Shown one piece after another: positions 11,621 through 24,000 of a DNA stretch of 64,000 nucleotides; position 1 is the stretch's first letter, and every line of letters starts with the position of its first letter. The notes beneath the pieces are model-generated. The model made no database searches, was not told the origin of the DNA, and saw only the letters and a list, made by a program, of their open reading frames with translations. The stretch spans positions 18,067,743-18,131,742 of the forward strand of contig OY755240.1 of the NCBI GenBank assembly GCA_963576725.1. Direction: 5' to 3'. The position numbers and the translations under genes are program-made. The stretch is from Azorinus chamasolen (taxonomy: Eukaryota > Mollusca > Bivalvia > Cardiida > Solecurtidae).

Positions 11621-12020
11621 ATAAATTGAAACAGTAAACAAGTGACGTCATGTCTTAAATGACGTGAAAAGTACAATTTTTTCAAATATGTATTTCTCAT
11701 ATAATTTTTACATGGTTATATGATAGAAACACATAAAACATCGGTGAACATACAATTAATTGATTTCAAGCCTATACGTTGCGGTATTCTTGCGTGAGAT
11801 ATATGTGTTAATAACCAAATTTCTTATTTCGACCTCGCGAGCTTTGCTTTTCAACAAAATGCTGTTGATAGAGTAAGCAGTGTTTACTTAAATTAGTAAA
11901 TATACAGTAGGTTGACTTTATGTCGCAGAATTTACAGTCCTTGGTGACTGCATTTCTTCTAAAGACAGATCTCTAATTTATGGTGAACCAAATTATATTT
12001 GATATCTTTACAAATTATAT
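11621..12020. other. AT-rich, nothing recognised
   Basis: No gene or recognised repeat was seen. Confidence 0.4.
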
Positions 12021-12542
12021 AAATGGAAAAGTAGTAAAGTCAAGCAGGCAAAGCCACATGCAAGACGCAACCACCACCAAAACACCGATAGACAGCATGA
12101 CACACACACACACAACCACACACCCAAACGCACACGCACACACACGAAATGAACACAGAAAACACCAAAAGACACACAAGAACCAGGGACAAACGTTCCA
12201 CAACATGAACAAACCACAAGCACAAAGACGCAATGCAAACAAAAGGAAGGGTGACTAAGAGTGTACCGCCTTGGCACGGTCAGCAGCAAAAACACCACTG
12301 GGGGTTTAAACCGGTTTACGGACGTCCTAACCTCACACTTCTCTCAAAGTCACCCTAGCTTTACAAATATTGTAAATAAAGGTATCCCCGCTGGACTTAC
12401 CCACAACATAGACGACGGTGAACACAGGACAACATGTAAAACATAGCATAATAACTGTGACAATCCGTCAAATATGTACTCAATGACTTTGCTGAAGTCA
12501 GTGCACCTGCAGGTAAGCCGTTAAGGGCACGACAGGGAAAAA

Positions 12543-12607
12543 TAATACATGAGTCTGGTAAGCTCCTCCTGTATCCAAGTTTAAGAGTATACCATCATAG
12601 AGTACTA
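12543..12607 (-). promoter_or_regulatory. SECIS element, type B Naiad
   Basis: On the minus strand: helix I TAGTAC / GTATTA, quartet ATGA, helix II TGGTATACTCTT paired with AGGAGCTTACC, an unpaired AAA, then the 3' AGAC side of the quartet. Compared with type A, GGCG/CGTC has become GGTA/TACC, and GTACTA has become GTATTA (G-U instead of G-C). The pairing is kept while the sequence changes, which supports a selected RNA fold. It overlaps the TAG stop. Confidence 0.82.
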
Positions 12608-13635
12608 CCCTCGGCCTGTCATCGCGCAAGCAAAGAGGGAAGCGTAGCTACCGACTGTAAAAGGGTCGATAACCAAACATGCAGTGTGTTGCAATATAAT
12701 AGGATCATAACCTTTCTTTTTAAATTTTTTAATGCGTTTTATAAACAAATCATGAAAATGGATATGACCCCGAATTTTCCTAAGTTTGTAGATAACATCC
12801 CCATAAAATTCTGTTTGAGAAATGCCTTGTCGCAGTAACGTCCGTAGATTGCAATTATATTTACTAATGAGAGGTAAATTTCGATAATAAAATTTAGAAA
12901 AGGTTTTCCGAAGTTTGTGATATCTGTAACCTTGCTTAAGAAGTTTATCAGTTATAACTAAATTACGTCTGTTAAAATCTTCAAGCAAAGAACAGGCTCG
13001 GGCAAACCTAATAAGTTGAGAAATATAAACACCATAAGATGTAGAACGTGGCACATCCCCATCTAGAAAAGGATAATTAACAATTTTAAAATTAAAATCT
13101 TCTCTTTTATCGTATACTTTGGACGAAACTTTATCATTTGTAATTGAAAGATTCAAATCTAGAAATGAAGCATTAATGTCAGATTGATTAGCTTTGTTTA
13201 AAGACAGTTCTTTTGGGTAGATTGAAGAAACCATAGTATCAAAATAAGGATTATCTAAATTCAAAATATCGTCTAAATACCTTGAAGTTTTATTATAAGC
13301 ATTAACAATATCGGTCTGTGTATCAGGTTTTAAGCTAAGCATAAAATCCCTCTCGTAGCAATACAAAAACAAATCTGCAACACGAGGGGCACAATTTGTA
13401 CCCATGGGTATACCAACAACTTGACGATATATGGTATCTCCATAACGCACAAATATATTATCTAAAAGAAAGGTAAGAGATCTACAAACATCAAGGCAAG
13501 TCCACATTGTGTAATGTTCAACTTCTGAATTCGAAAAGAATGAACGTTGAACATTACAAGCAATGAACATTTTGTTTTCTCTGGCAAAGGTTTTTTTCTA
13601 TTAATTTAATAAGTCTATCCTTTATAAGAACACTT
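12605..13635 (-). pseudogene. Naiad type B reverse transcriptase, partial and frameshifted
   Basis: The long open part (12605-13570) contains GIPMGTNCAP (motif B), SRYLDDILNLD (motif C) and the thumb blocks STSYGVYISQLIRFA and YRYHKLRKTFSKFYYRN. It ends in TAG. Upstream, VLIKDRLIKLIEK is in another frame, and one extra base in an A-run near 13593 separates it from TFARENKMFIACN. Motif A and the endonuclease are lost to 5' truncation. No TGA sites fall within the surviving part. Confidence 0.88.
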
Positions 13636-13689
13636 TCTTAGTCCCTAAAGTTTTCAATAAGCCCAGCCATGCCTTAATGAAAATGTACT

Positions 13690-14450
13690 CATCTAAGCAA
13701 TATGTCATCTGCGTTGACATTATCATTCAGTCTGACTTAAACGAATTTAATGTTCATGTCCTTTATGCGTCAGGACTATTTACCATTAACTGTTCATCAG
13801 ACAAATGTCTTGTCGATCCAAGTTGGTTTTGAAAATGAGAAAACACTGTCGTAAAGGTCATTTTGTTTTACTGTATTTTCCCTTTGTAGTTCCATTGACA
13901 TATTAACGGCCGTACGTATTCTGTACATATTATATTTGACACCGTTTTCAATATTTTGTCTGGCCTTTTATTCTTTACTGTTTACTTTTAACTAGTTTTA
14001 ATCCATGTTTCCACAAAGGTTCCAACTGAATGAGCTTATCTGGTCGTAACTGTTTTTACAAGTCAAGCTTTTATCTCTACACATGCCACTTTTTGTATAA
14101 TGATCTTGAAAGCAAAAACCGAATATTAAAAGCGATTTCTGCCACGAACAGTATTATTGAGATATGACAACAAACGGTTTCTGTCGGGACGGGAATTAAG
14201 CATCAGCGATATTGACGTTATGGTACAGTGTTGGTTACAGAAAGTACCATCAGCTACTGGGAATGAGCATACGACGTATGTCAGGATGCACGTTTGCGTT
14301 CGAGACCAATTTTAAAGGGTTCATTGATAACCGAGATAAATATCAAAACTATTCAAATGTAATTGGTATGCATCCTATAATATTAGAGCTGTAGTATTTG
14401 TCGGAATAAAACGTTATAGTGATTGGGCTTCACAATTTTTACGTAATTGC
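13690..14450 (+). repeat. Dispersed repeat D4, copy 1
   Basis: Collinear with 33490-34355. Shared blocks include CATATTAACGGCCGTA, TTTTGTCTGGCCTTTTATT, AATATTAAAAGCGAT and GTAGTATTTGTCGGAATAAA. No coding capacity or terminal repeats were recognised. Confidence 0.75.
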
Positions 14451-14970
14451 AACTTCATCCTCAGCATGCAGACTTTAACGAAACGAAAAAACCTTACCGT
14501 AAAAACCGTATGATTCATGTCTGAAAGTAACACATACCACAGTCCAAACTGTTGTTATCACATGATGCTGGAGTTTACACAATCGAAATGAAATACATGT
14601 ATCCTGATTATTACGTTCGTTTATCAATGACACCGGACACAGCTACAATGCGATAATAATTAAATAGTTAAACTGCACCACACAAGTATGAAACTCCTTT
14701 GTTTTCTTTAAAGGCATTCCAAGGCTCCTTATATAAGTGACCCCACCTATATACGCAGTATCCAGCTGTGCTGATTGGTTCCCTGGAGTGCTCCTGCAGT
14801 GTCCAGCCAGGGCCAATGGCCATATTAAATAAAGTTATACAATAATACCTTAATGCAGCTAGCAAATAAAGTGCTAGGAACTACATAATGCCAGTTTTTG
14901 TGTTAAATGACCAATAAAAATATCTTTAAAATCGTTTAATCCTTTGCCTCATATAAACCTGTTTTACGCA
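14451..14970. other. Nothing recognised
   Basis: No convincing gene. The short frame at 14668-14865 has no motif. Confidence 0.4.
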
Positions 14971-14972
14971 TT

Positions 14973-15041
14973 AGCAAACAGAGTAGACCCAGATCAGACG
15001 GCTCCTATAGAAGCCGTCTGATCAGGGTCTGCTCAGTTTGC
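14973..15041. repeat. Palindromic hairpin repeat (GCAAACA...TGTTTGC family)
   Basis: Left arm GCAAACAGAGTAGACCC..., centre ACGGCTCCTATAGAAGCCGT, right arm mirroring it to CAGTTTGC. Nearly perfect over about 69 bp. Confidence 0.8.
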
Positions 15042-15119
15042 TTTTGACACGATATGGATCTGATTCTACAGTTTTGTCAAAGAAAATACTCCTTATAGAA
15101 ATAATGTGTTTTTACGCAT

Positions 15120-15290
15120 TCAAAATAAGAGGAAACCCAGAATAGACGGATCCTATAGAAGCTGTCTGATCAGGTTCTGCTCTGTTTGCTTTTGACACGA
15201 TATAGATTTGATTTTACAGTTTTTATTAAAGCTAAAACTTCTCTTTATGGAATTAGCAAACAAAGTAGACCATTTTTTGTCAAAGCAAAC
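15120..15290. repeat. Second hairpin repeat plus a half copy
   Basis: A second, more diverged copy (15120-15189, centre GACGGATCCTATAGAAGCTGTC) is followed at 15249 by GCAAACAAAGTAGACC, a left arm without its partner. The shared spacer TTTGACACGATAT... shows the two full copies are a local tandem duplication. Confidence 0.7.
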
Positions 15291-15810
15291 AGGGAAATGG
15301 TTAATAGGTTTTTAGAAATAGTTCTAGCTCTAGGTGTGAATATCTGATAATCAGTCAATTAAACGGGTCATTGGTTTTTCTAACAAATGAAATTGAGAAA
15401 AGTTACTCATTTTTTGAGTAACATTAATTATTGATTGACAATAATTATGATTAATGCAAGTCAATTTTTGTTTTCAAAATCAAATTCAAATAAATACAAT
15501 TAATAACAAGAGGAAAAGTCTTTATCAAACATCTAATTAAACACCAACATTTCAACTAAATGCAAATAATAAAGACAAATTGCATGACCCGCATAACAAC
15601 ATTCATCAAAATAAATTATCATAATGATACTACATGTAAATACTTTTTTTCAATCACATAAATTACCTGCAGAAACAAACATAACATTATGCAAAGATCT
15701 ATGATAACACCCAGCTGTGAGATTCCTAGTATGGCACCATAAATCACCCTTTATACACAGCATGGGGTTTATGGGTAAACTTTCCTTTCGAAATGCCTTT
15801 AATCAAAAAT
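15291..15810. other. AT-rich, nothing coding
   Basis: Only a small hairpin (GTTACTCA / TGAGTAAC, 15402-15422) was noticed. Confidence 0.45.
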
Positions 15811-15811
15811 T

Positions 15812-16330
15812 AGTACAGGCAAGCAGGAAAAGCCATACACATAACGCCACCATCATCAAACACCGACGGAAAGCAATTCAATATAGCAATTTATACACAT
15901 ACATACACACATACAGGAGAAAGCCACCTACAAGACGCCTCAATAGACAACATATCACACACACACACTTACACACACGACTAAATACACGCACATACAC
16001 GAGAAGAACACAGAAAACACCAACAAACACACATGCACCAGAGACAAACATGAGCAAAGCACAAAGACACAAGACAAACAAACGTAATGGTGACAAAGAC
16101 AATACCGCCTTGGCACGGGGGTTTAAGCGGTTTACGGACGACCTAACCCCACACTTATCTCAAAATCACCCTAGCTAAACAAACATTGTAAGTAAAGGTA
16201 TACCTTTTGAGCAACTGCAGGGAAACCGTTAAGGGCACACCAGTGAAAAGGCAATACATCATTCTGGTAAGCTCATCCCATTTCTGGGTTTAACTCATAT
16301 ATACTTAGCCATCACAGAAAAAGCGTCCAT
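15812..16330 (-). mobile_element. Naiad 3' fragment, type B
   Basis: Minus-strand type B 3' UTR with the CA-rich run (15950-16010) and TACCGCCTTGGCACGG. At about 16230-16320 it holds a decayed SECIS in which AAACCCAGAAATGGG and CCAGA can still be read. A deletion removes the segment around the AAACCGGTTT block. Confidence 0.75.
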
Positions 16331-16720
16331 GTATCCATGAACATTTATTTATTTCATTTATAGTTTAAACTGTTGCATGAGTGACACGATCGGAATATTT
16401 AACTTCTGAGATATGTGGCTGGTACCGAGAAAACGTTACTTGTCTTACTGTAGGAAACTTGCATTTATAGATTCACGAAATAATTGACAAATCGAATCAT
16501 ATTGTTGATCGGTTCCATGTACCATTCATTGTGTCTCACTATACATTATGTGAGAATATATTAAACGATTCACAATTGGGGGTGTTTGCGGCGAATAGTT
16601 ATTATGATGTAGAGTTTCTGGTGAAATGTAATATACGGCGAATAGTTTCTATGGTTGTAATCAGTACTCGAAAAAGGCATTGTTTTAAAAGTGTAGAAAA
16701 AGGACCCGTACATTAATGAA
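16331..16720. other. Nothing recognised
   Basis: No gene or repeat assignment between two Naiad fragments. Confidence 0.4.
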
Positions 16721-16721
16721 A

Positions 16722-17365
16722 CAGTAGTAAACTCAAGCAGGCAAAGCCACATACATGCCGCAACCACCACCAAAACACTGATAGATTCCACGTCACACAT
16801 ACCCACAACTACTCACCTAAACACACGCAGATACACGAGATGAACACAGAAAACATTAGCAAACACACAGGTACTAGCGATAAACATTACATACATAAAC
16901 AAAAGCACAAGTACAAAAACATAAGAAAAAACAAAAGTAAGGGTGATAGAATACCGCCTCAGCACGGTCAGTAGCAAACTCACCACTGGGGGTTTTAAGC
17001 GGTTTACGGACGTCCCAACCCCACACTTAACTCAAAGTCATCCTAGCTTTACGAATAGTGTAAATAAACGTATTCCCGCATGACTTACCCACAACATAGA
17101 AGACGGAAAACACATGACAATATGAAAAACATAGCACAAAAACTGTGCAAATCCGTCAAATATGTAGTCAATGACTTTGCTGAAGTCAAGGCACCTGCAG
17201 GGAAGCCGTTAAGGGCACGACAGGGGGAAAATAATTCATGAGTCTGGTAAGGTCATCCCGTTTCTGAGTTTAAGAGTATACTGTCATCAGTCTATCATCG
17301 CGCAAGCAAAGAGGGAAGCGTAGCAACCGACTGTAAAAGGGTCAATAACCAACGTTGCAATATAG
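16722..17365 (-). mobile_element. Naiad 3' fragment, type B, with ORF end
   Basis: Minus strand from the tail (AAACTCAAGCAGGCAAAG at the low-coordinate end) through the 3' UTR. A decayed SECIS lies at 17231-17289, with the ATGA, AAA and AGA core kept but helix I lost. The last RT codons (DPFTVGCYASLFACA) are readable. 5'-truncated at about 17365. Confidence 0.8.
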
Positions 17366-17389
17366 TTTTTTATAGGTAACAAAATAATT

Positions 17390-18115
17390 TAAAACATTGG
17401 TTTAGATTAGATCTACTTGCTCATTAAAATCAAAATTATTTTGTAAATTGTATTACTTGTATTTTTTTTATGAATACAAGTCCCGATCTATAATTTATTA
17501 ACCATGGTCAGTGGACTCCTCTATGAACCCTTTGATCTTGGTCGCCACTGTTTGATACGTATATCATAGATCGCGAGATTTTATAGCTTATATGAGCTGT
17601 ATCAATTATATCAAATAATTACAGGTTGGAGTGCTCCTCTTTGAACCCACTGATATGGGTATACACTGTATACATGTATATGTAATCGTTTGAGTTTTAT
17701 GACTTAAATGAACTGTCATATCATTGTTAAGCAAGCAGTGCAGACTCTGATCGGAAGGCCCTTCTGGAAACAGCAGAGCTGTAATTAGAATGCTCCCCGA
17801 ATAACCCTCTGATCTGGGTCTACACCATTTGCCTTTGTATTGGCTCACCGGTTGTAATGATTTAAATTGTCGTTCGTTATTTCAATACCATATGAAAGAA
17901 AAACAGTCATTAAGTTTTTGTAATTATGTTGTCACAATACAATGGCAATTCTGATGTAATTTGGATCATCAAAAAATCAATATCCTTATATTACAATTCA
18001 ATTTGTACGGTATCTGTGTGTGCAGGGATAATTGGGCGATTAACATCTTTCATCTGCAAGACTTGCAGTTTGTCGTCGTCTGCTCATATTTTATTCATTT
18101 CAATTTATTTATTTG
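17390..18115 (+). repeat. Dispersed repeat D5, copy 1
   Basis: Collinear with 29285-29960. Shared blocks include ATCGCGAGATTTTATAGCTTA, CAGTGGACTCCTC and GCAGGGATAATTGG. It holds hairpin-family half sites at 17731-17833 (GCAAGCAGTGCAGACTCTGA ... TCTGATCTGGGTCTACACC). The 64-aa frame at 17926-18120 is broken in the other copy, so it is not treated as a gene. Confidence 0.7.
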
Positions 18116-18149
18116 TCTAAATATATAAAAGTTCTTCTCTAATATAATT

Positions 18150-19100
18150 CTGATTTAGATGGGGATTTTCCTGTACAGTTAATGAAAAGTGCCTTTTTTC
18201 GTATTCTATATCTATATAAATGTAAGTCTAAATATTCATACTGAAGGAAACGGGTTGGTTGTCATTTTAACAATTACGAACTATAAAAGAAATAATTGTA
18301 TATAATGCTTACCTTTACCTTTACCATAAAGACAGATCAGCACATTGTGTTAAATCTGTTTTTATCAAATCGAAAAAGATATATCCCATTCCTGTAAAAA
18401 CACCATGTGCATTATACAGCAAACTACTTAGTCTGCCTTTACATATCGATCTTGTCGTTAGGGCTATATTTGCGCAGTCGCAATGCACAGTAATCAAACT
18501 TCGTGTTTACCATATTTGGTATTAGATATCGATTAGGTGTAATTTTCGTAGAAGCAGTAAAGGACAATATAGTTTCAAAATTAACTCGTTTACAGAAAAT
18601 GATCTACCAATCGTTTATATCATTTATCTTGCTAAACACGAAATGACTATTTTAGATCGAAATGAGATCAGGATAAGACATCAAGTCAGTCGGTTTCTCA
18701 TCATAATTTGCTCTGTCAATAGTTGTTCAAATATTTAAACTAAGTGGAAGTAAGTTAAGAGTGTAACATTATATGGTTTTAGCATGCATCACTTTTGTTG
18801 GTGCGATATGGGATTTGGATCATAATCGGTTTGTTAAAACACGTTTTGCGAAGTTAGGCAAACACTTCATACAGGGTGTGGTATGCGGAGACAATATCGT
18901 CAAAATTAACTTACAAAATGGAATGCTTTGATTGCATAAACATGCTCAACGGCATAGAATATCGCATTCCGCTTGCATTGCGTTTCATTGACATGTAACT
19001 GATCACACGAATGATCTATAATACGACAGGTAGCAATAGGTATTCTCAAGGATAATCAGTGTTTACTATGTTATGGGCTATGTCAAACATGCCTAGATTT
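18150..19100 (+). repeat. Dispersed repeat D1, copy 2
   Basis: Collinear with 36355-37300 over about 0.9 kb. Shared blocks include AATCAAACTTCGTGTTT, ATATTTGGTATTAGATAT and GAAATGAGATCAGGATA. Copy 1 lies at 5845-6520. Confidence 0.7.
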
Positions 19101-20000
19101 CGGCACAAAGTTTAATGGTGAAAGATAAAGAACGGTTGTCAATATATAGTATACCACTACAAAACAGAAATAATTTAGCCCAATTAAGGCAGGCGATTTC
19201 TGAATGCAGGATGACAGTAATACAGGAAATAAACGGTTTCAACGGGACCAACTATTGGTGATAGGGTCTGCATTCTTTTTACTACATTACTCTGCCACCT
19301 GATTTAAAGACCCGACCGGTTTCAATACTATTTTTACCGTCCGCTGTAATAACTCTTAAAACAATATAGATCAAGACGAGGCGCTGAATAAATATGTGCT
19401 TCATCAGCATTCAAACTATTTGAAACTGTGGTAATGTTTTGGAAAATGGCAGAACATCAACCTTACGAAATGTGTTGTTATACATTTGCAAACAAACTAT
19501 TTGACAACAAATGCGTGGAAAAGGTTATGCTTTAATTGTGGTGTGACAATGAATAATGAATTGCGCTCATATCATAGCATTCGATGTTCGAGTCTAAAGA
19601 CATGATCCTGTCAAGCCTATAATCGTGTGCTCAATTATTGTTAGAAGGTTTTTCACCGAACGTGTATCAAATGCCTACAGGGGATACATCTAACAAAATT
19701 TGATTAAACCAATCCTACTTAACACACATGTCTCTCAACTAGCATATAAAGACCCGACGTTTTCATTCGGGAGCTAACTCCTTTTTGGGTACGGACGCCG
19801 TTATTTCTAATTATAACATAACTCGTGGCTTCCGCGTGACGTAACACTATCATAATTATATACATTGATATTCACGGGCATATATTCACTAGTGAATAAC
19901 ATTCGAACGACCTAACTTTATTCATACGCGCTGTCAAAACAAACAAACTGCGGACGGTGATCTATTGTCCTGTTTTATTAACATGACAAAATGTGAATAT
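19101..20000. other. Unassigned
   Basis: A diverged hairpin-family site lies at about 19368-19428. Nothing else was recognised. Confidence 0.4.
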
Positions 20001-20004
20001 TCCT

Positions 20005-20215
20005 ACGTCACTGAAAGTATTTATTTAGCTTGGGTAAACCTGTGTTTCACGAGATTCATAATGAATATACAAGTACTCGAATAAGCCAAGTAGGAAAGAT
20101 TTTATTAGCGTAAACAATCGATATCAACCGAAGCTATTTATGGCGTGTTCAGCAAGCGTATAATTATTTAAATTTTGACAGGTTAACAAAACATGACAAT
20201 ACCTGTCAACGATTA
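20005..20215 (+). repeat. Dispersed repeat D6, copy 1
   Basis: Collinear with 45683-45885. Shared blocks include TTAGCTTGGGTAAAC, CAAGTACTCGAAT and GGCGTGTTCAGCAAGCGTA. The second copy directly follows a tRNA-like head, so D6 may be a SINE body. Confidence 0.65.
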
Positions 20216-20740
20216 AGTCACGATAGATGGCAAAGGAATGTTGGCACTTTCGCATTAATTTCGTTGAAATATCATAATCGTTGTCAGTAAATATCTACAA
20301 AATGTATGCCAAAAGAGACCTACCAGCTACTCTGACCCACAGCACCCATTCTACATAAAATAAATTGCCTCCACAACTTTACATTTTCTTTACCACATGT
20401 CTTTTTGTTAATGCAGATTTCTACTCATTAAAAATATATCGTCAACCAACAACTATAGTCATCTGAATCCAGCACAGCACAAACATATTTCATATATGTT
20501 ATATTCCAAAACAGCTGATCGTGAAAATCTTCCTCCTATCCCAACACAGTTTTATGCACCAGTTCTTATTGAATCTTTTGTCCATTTCAATAAACCTTTT
20601 CACTGAATATCAATCGCGTTTTCTTTCTTGGTGGAAATGTCCATGTCCATGAAGGGCTTAATATACCAACACGACGGCGCATTTTGAATCCCATTGACAG
20701 TGAGTGTCAGACTTGCCTACGAACTGTAAGTGTGTCTTCA
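20216..20740. other. Nothing recognised upstream of the Naiad
   Basis: No recognisable direct copy of the Naiad 3' end was found here, so no pseudo-LTR arrangement is visible. Confidence 0.4.
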
Positions 20741-21067
20741 TTTAAACTAAGAGCAACTCGCGCACTTTACACATACATATGTTGTGTACAGTGACGTCAT
20801 AATGTGACGTGTTTGTATGTCGAAAATGTAAGTCAAAATTAATTGTGACGTGTTTATGTAGGTTTTTGTAATCATAAACTATCACAGTTAAATTGAATAC
20901 CAGAGATGTCTTAATTAGATCCTGGTTGATATGACAGTAAATCAAAAACCAGTTGGAAAGTTTGGACCAACTTGTGTTCACCAACAATTTGATGCACTTG
21001 GTAGCTACACTTATGTAATTGACGTGTTGTTGAACACAATACAGGTGCCCCTCTATCACTTTCCAAT

Positions 21068-24000
21068 ATGAATAAAGTTAAAATACCTCGAATAGAACTA
21101 AAAGCTTTAAATATGCAATCTGTGTCGTCTGTACAAGTACCCAGAAATATTTCTAATTTCTCTTCCCTTCAACCTTTTGTTCGTTTAAAACAACTTAATC
21201 TTCAGTCGGCTTCATCTTTTCACATACCATCTCTTTCTATTAATAAATGTTTTTTCAATGGACCAAGAGTTGTACTTTCACCTTTAAAATCTGTTATCCA
21301 AAATGTTTCTTCTATTCGTAAACGGTCCTTATGCAGACGACACAGAGTGTATCCAATTATCCAAAAGTGCTTTGCTAAGAGGTGCATATGTTGTAGTAAC
21401 ATTTCTTGTAATTCCACTATAAAATCTACAGTTAATGGTAGAACATTTAATGTCAAGATAAACTCAGACGTTGATTGTACTACTACTAACGTTATTTATG
21501 TTTTAATTTGAAACGCGCCTAGTTGCGGTATACAGTACGTAGGACAAACAGGACGTGCTTTGAAAACTCGATTTCGTGAGCATGCATATCAGTGTCGAAA
21601 TCGTAAACTAAACAATTTTTTATACCAACACTTTCGGAAATCTGGCCATTCTTTTAAAGATGTTTTAGTACAAATTGTTGAGCATATAACATACGATAAG
21701 GAGGCGACTAGTAGCTTTAAATCGAAAGCTAGATTTATATCTGAATTAAATTGGATCAAAAAATTGCAAACACCTTTTCCTTTAGGACTGAATGATAATA
21801 TTTACCAGACTGGAAATATTTCAAAAGAACCAGATATAGATATTTTTTCAATTTTTTCTATTAGAAAACGCAAATCTCGATCGCATGGCATTCGCAAGAA
21901 TGGTAATATTAAACGAAAATCTCGTTTGAAATTGACTCTTCTTGATCTACATACTTTACGCCTAATTTCGGGTAAACATGCCATGCTTTCTAGACTTTCC
22001 TCCTTATCTATATGTTCATTAAAAGAAATTGACGAGCAAGCCGATAAAATTATTTTTCGATCAGATCCTCTCATAGGAACTGCTAGTTTGATACAAAGCT
22101 TTACTCTACATGTTCTCAGACCGCACATCGACAAATTATCTGAACACCAAAGATTCTTCTTGAAAATTCCTTTTATTAATAAAGGTATTGATTTTATTGA
22201 CCTACAAAGTATTTTTAGAGACAAAAATGTAATTGACACTATTCCTAAATACTTTAAAAATACAGAACCACCTATCATCTGCTACAAATATAACAAACCC
22301 ATCAGAAATACAATTTTCAACTACAATAAAATTGTGGCCGACCTTAATATTAATGATAATATTCCTGATAATTGAGATTGCGCCACCTCAAAATTTTGCT
22401 ATTCTCCGGCTGGTCATGTGATTACTGGTAATTTTGAGATAATTAAAGATAAACGTCTACGATCTCTTTTGAATAAAGGTCCCAAATATAGAATACCATC
22501 CTTGATAGATTTTAACTCTTGTCGAGTTCAGATTGCGGAGGCTTTACAAAATTTTAGTATTAAATGGTGTCGAAGAGAACATGTTGAGTCTACTGCCCTT
22601 TCTTGTTGGAAAAAACTAATTTTTGATATAATTGATAAACGCATTTCCTTTTACAGCTCTAATAAACACCTTCTTCCACCTAAACCTAGAACTTCATTTA
22701 GACATCTTAAAAAGGGTTTACAGGATTTCCATTCAAAATACGTTTTTGTTCCTGCTGATAAGGCATCAAATAATATGATTATTATTTGACGATTACATTA
22801 TATCGATGTCTTGAAGCAGGAAATTACTAATACCAAGTCATACATTTCAGTTACCACTGACGAAAAGACCATCATTTCAGACCATGTCAAAAAGTGTGAA
22901 CAATTTGGAACCGATATTAAAATTACACAACATAAACTTCCTACTATGTATTGGTTACCAAAACTACATAAAAAACCATATAAAGCGCGTTTCATTGCAA
23001 ATTCTAGTTCATGTACAACTACTAAATTGTCTATACTTTTGACTTCTTGCTTAACGAAGGTAAAGGAACATTTAAGATTTTACTGTGATAAGACTTATGA
23101 AAATTCTGGAATAAATCTCTTCTGGTCTATTAAGAACTCTTCAGAAGTCTTAAACAAACTTAAGAACAAAAGGTATCTTGCATCCACTGTAAGCACGTAC
23201 GATTTTTCTACTCTGTACACAACTCTTCCTCATGTTTTAATTAAGGATAAGCTTACTAACTTGATCCAGAAAGTATTTGCCCGAGAAAAAACATCATTCT
23301 TGGCATGTAATGCTGAAAAAGCTTTCTTTACTGACGAGCAAATGAAGTATTACACCAATTGGACTTGCTCAGAAGTTTGCGAAGCACTAACCTTTCTTTT
23401 GGACAACATATTTGTACGTTATGGGAATGCTATATACCGTCAGGTAATTGGTATTCCCATGGGTACGAATTGTGCACCACTTGTCGCAGATTTGTTTTTG
23501 TACTGCTATGAGAGAGATTTCATGTTGAGTTTGAATCCTCAATCACAAGAAGATGTTATAAAAGCCTTCAATGATACTTGTCGATATTTGGATGATATTT
23601 TTAACTTAGATAACCCTTTCTTTAATGCTCTGATTCCTACAATTTATCCTAAAGAACTCAAATTGAATAAAGCTAACCCGTCCGACAATTATGCAGCGTT
23701 TCTTGACCTAGACCTTAAAATTAATAATGGAATGATTTCTTCTAAAATATATGACAAAAGAGATGATTTTGATTTTAATATTGTAAATTTTCCTCATCTT
23801 GACGGGGATGTTCCCCGTGCTCCATCTTACGGGGTTTATATATCTCAACTTATTCGTTTTGCTAGAGCTTGTTCATCTATTGACGATTTTAACAGTCGAA
23901 ATCTCATTTTAACTGAAAAACTGCTTAAACAAGGATATAGATACCATAAACTAAGAAAAACTTTCTCTAAATTTTACTATCGAAATCTCTCGCTTATTGG

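Larger units (their letters stand above)
12022..13640 (-). mobile_element. Naiad copy, type B subfamily, 5'-truncated
   Basis: The minus strand holds the second half of the RT, the stop, a SECIS and a 3' UTR distinct from type A. That UTR includes a GT-rich run (12103-12150 on the minus strand), the AAACCGGTTT block and a tail complementary to AAAGTAGTAAAGTCAAGCAG. The copy starts within the segment encoding VLIKDRL. Type B RT is clearly diverged from type A but fully alignable. Confidence 0.9.

Noticed and set aside
12008..12298. Cys/Val-rich minus-strand frames (also 49116-49493 and 15878-16102)
   Set aside because: They fall in the GT-rich Naiad type B 3' UTR and recur only because the UTR is repeated.
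17926..18120. 64-aa hydrophobic ORF as a gene
   Set aside because: The same region in the paralogous repeat at 29740-29960 is frameshifted, so the frame is not conserved.
20741..21059. 105-aa minus-strand ORF upstream of the Naiad
   Set aside because: It lies in the presumed 5' leader with repeated GTGACGT words. No motif.
21802..22278. 158-aa minus-strand frame inside the Naiad
   Set aside because: Antisense shadow of the endonuclease-linker region. No motif, and the + strand frame explains it.
21509..22789. Calling the Naiad a pseudogene because of three in-frame stops
   Set aside because: All three stops are TGA, two at expected Cys positions, no frameshift occurs, the end is TAG, and a SECIS follows. 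Selenocysteine readthrough explains the data better.
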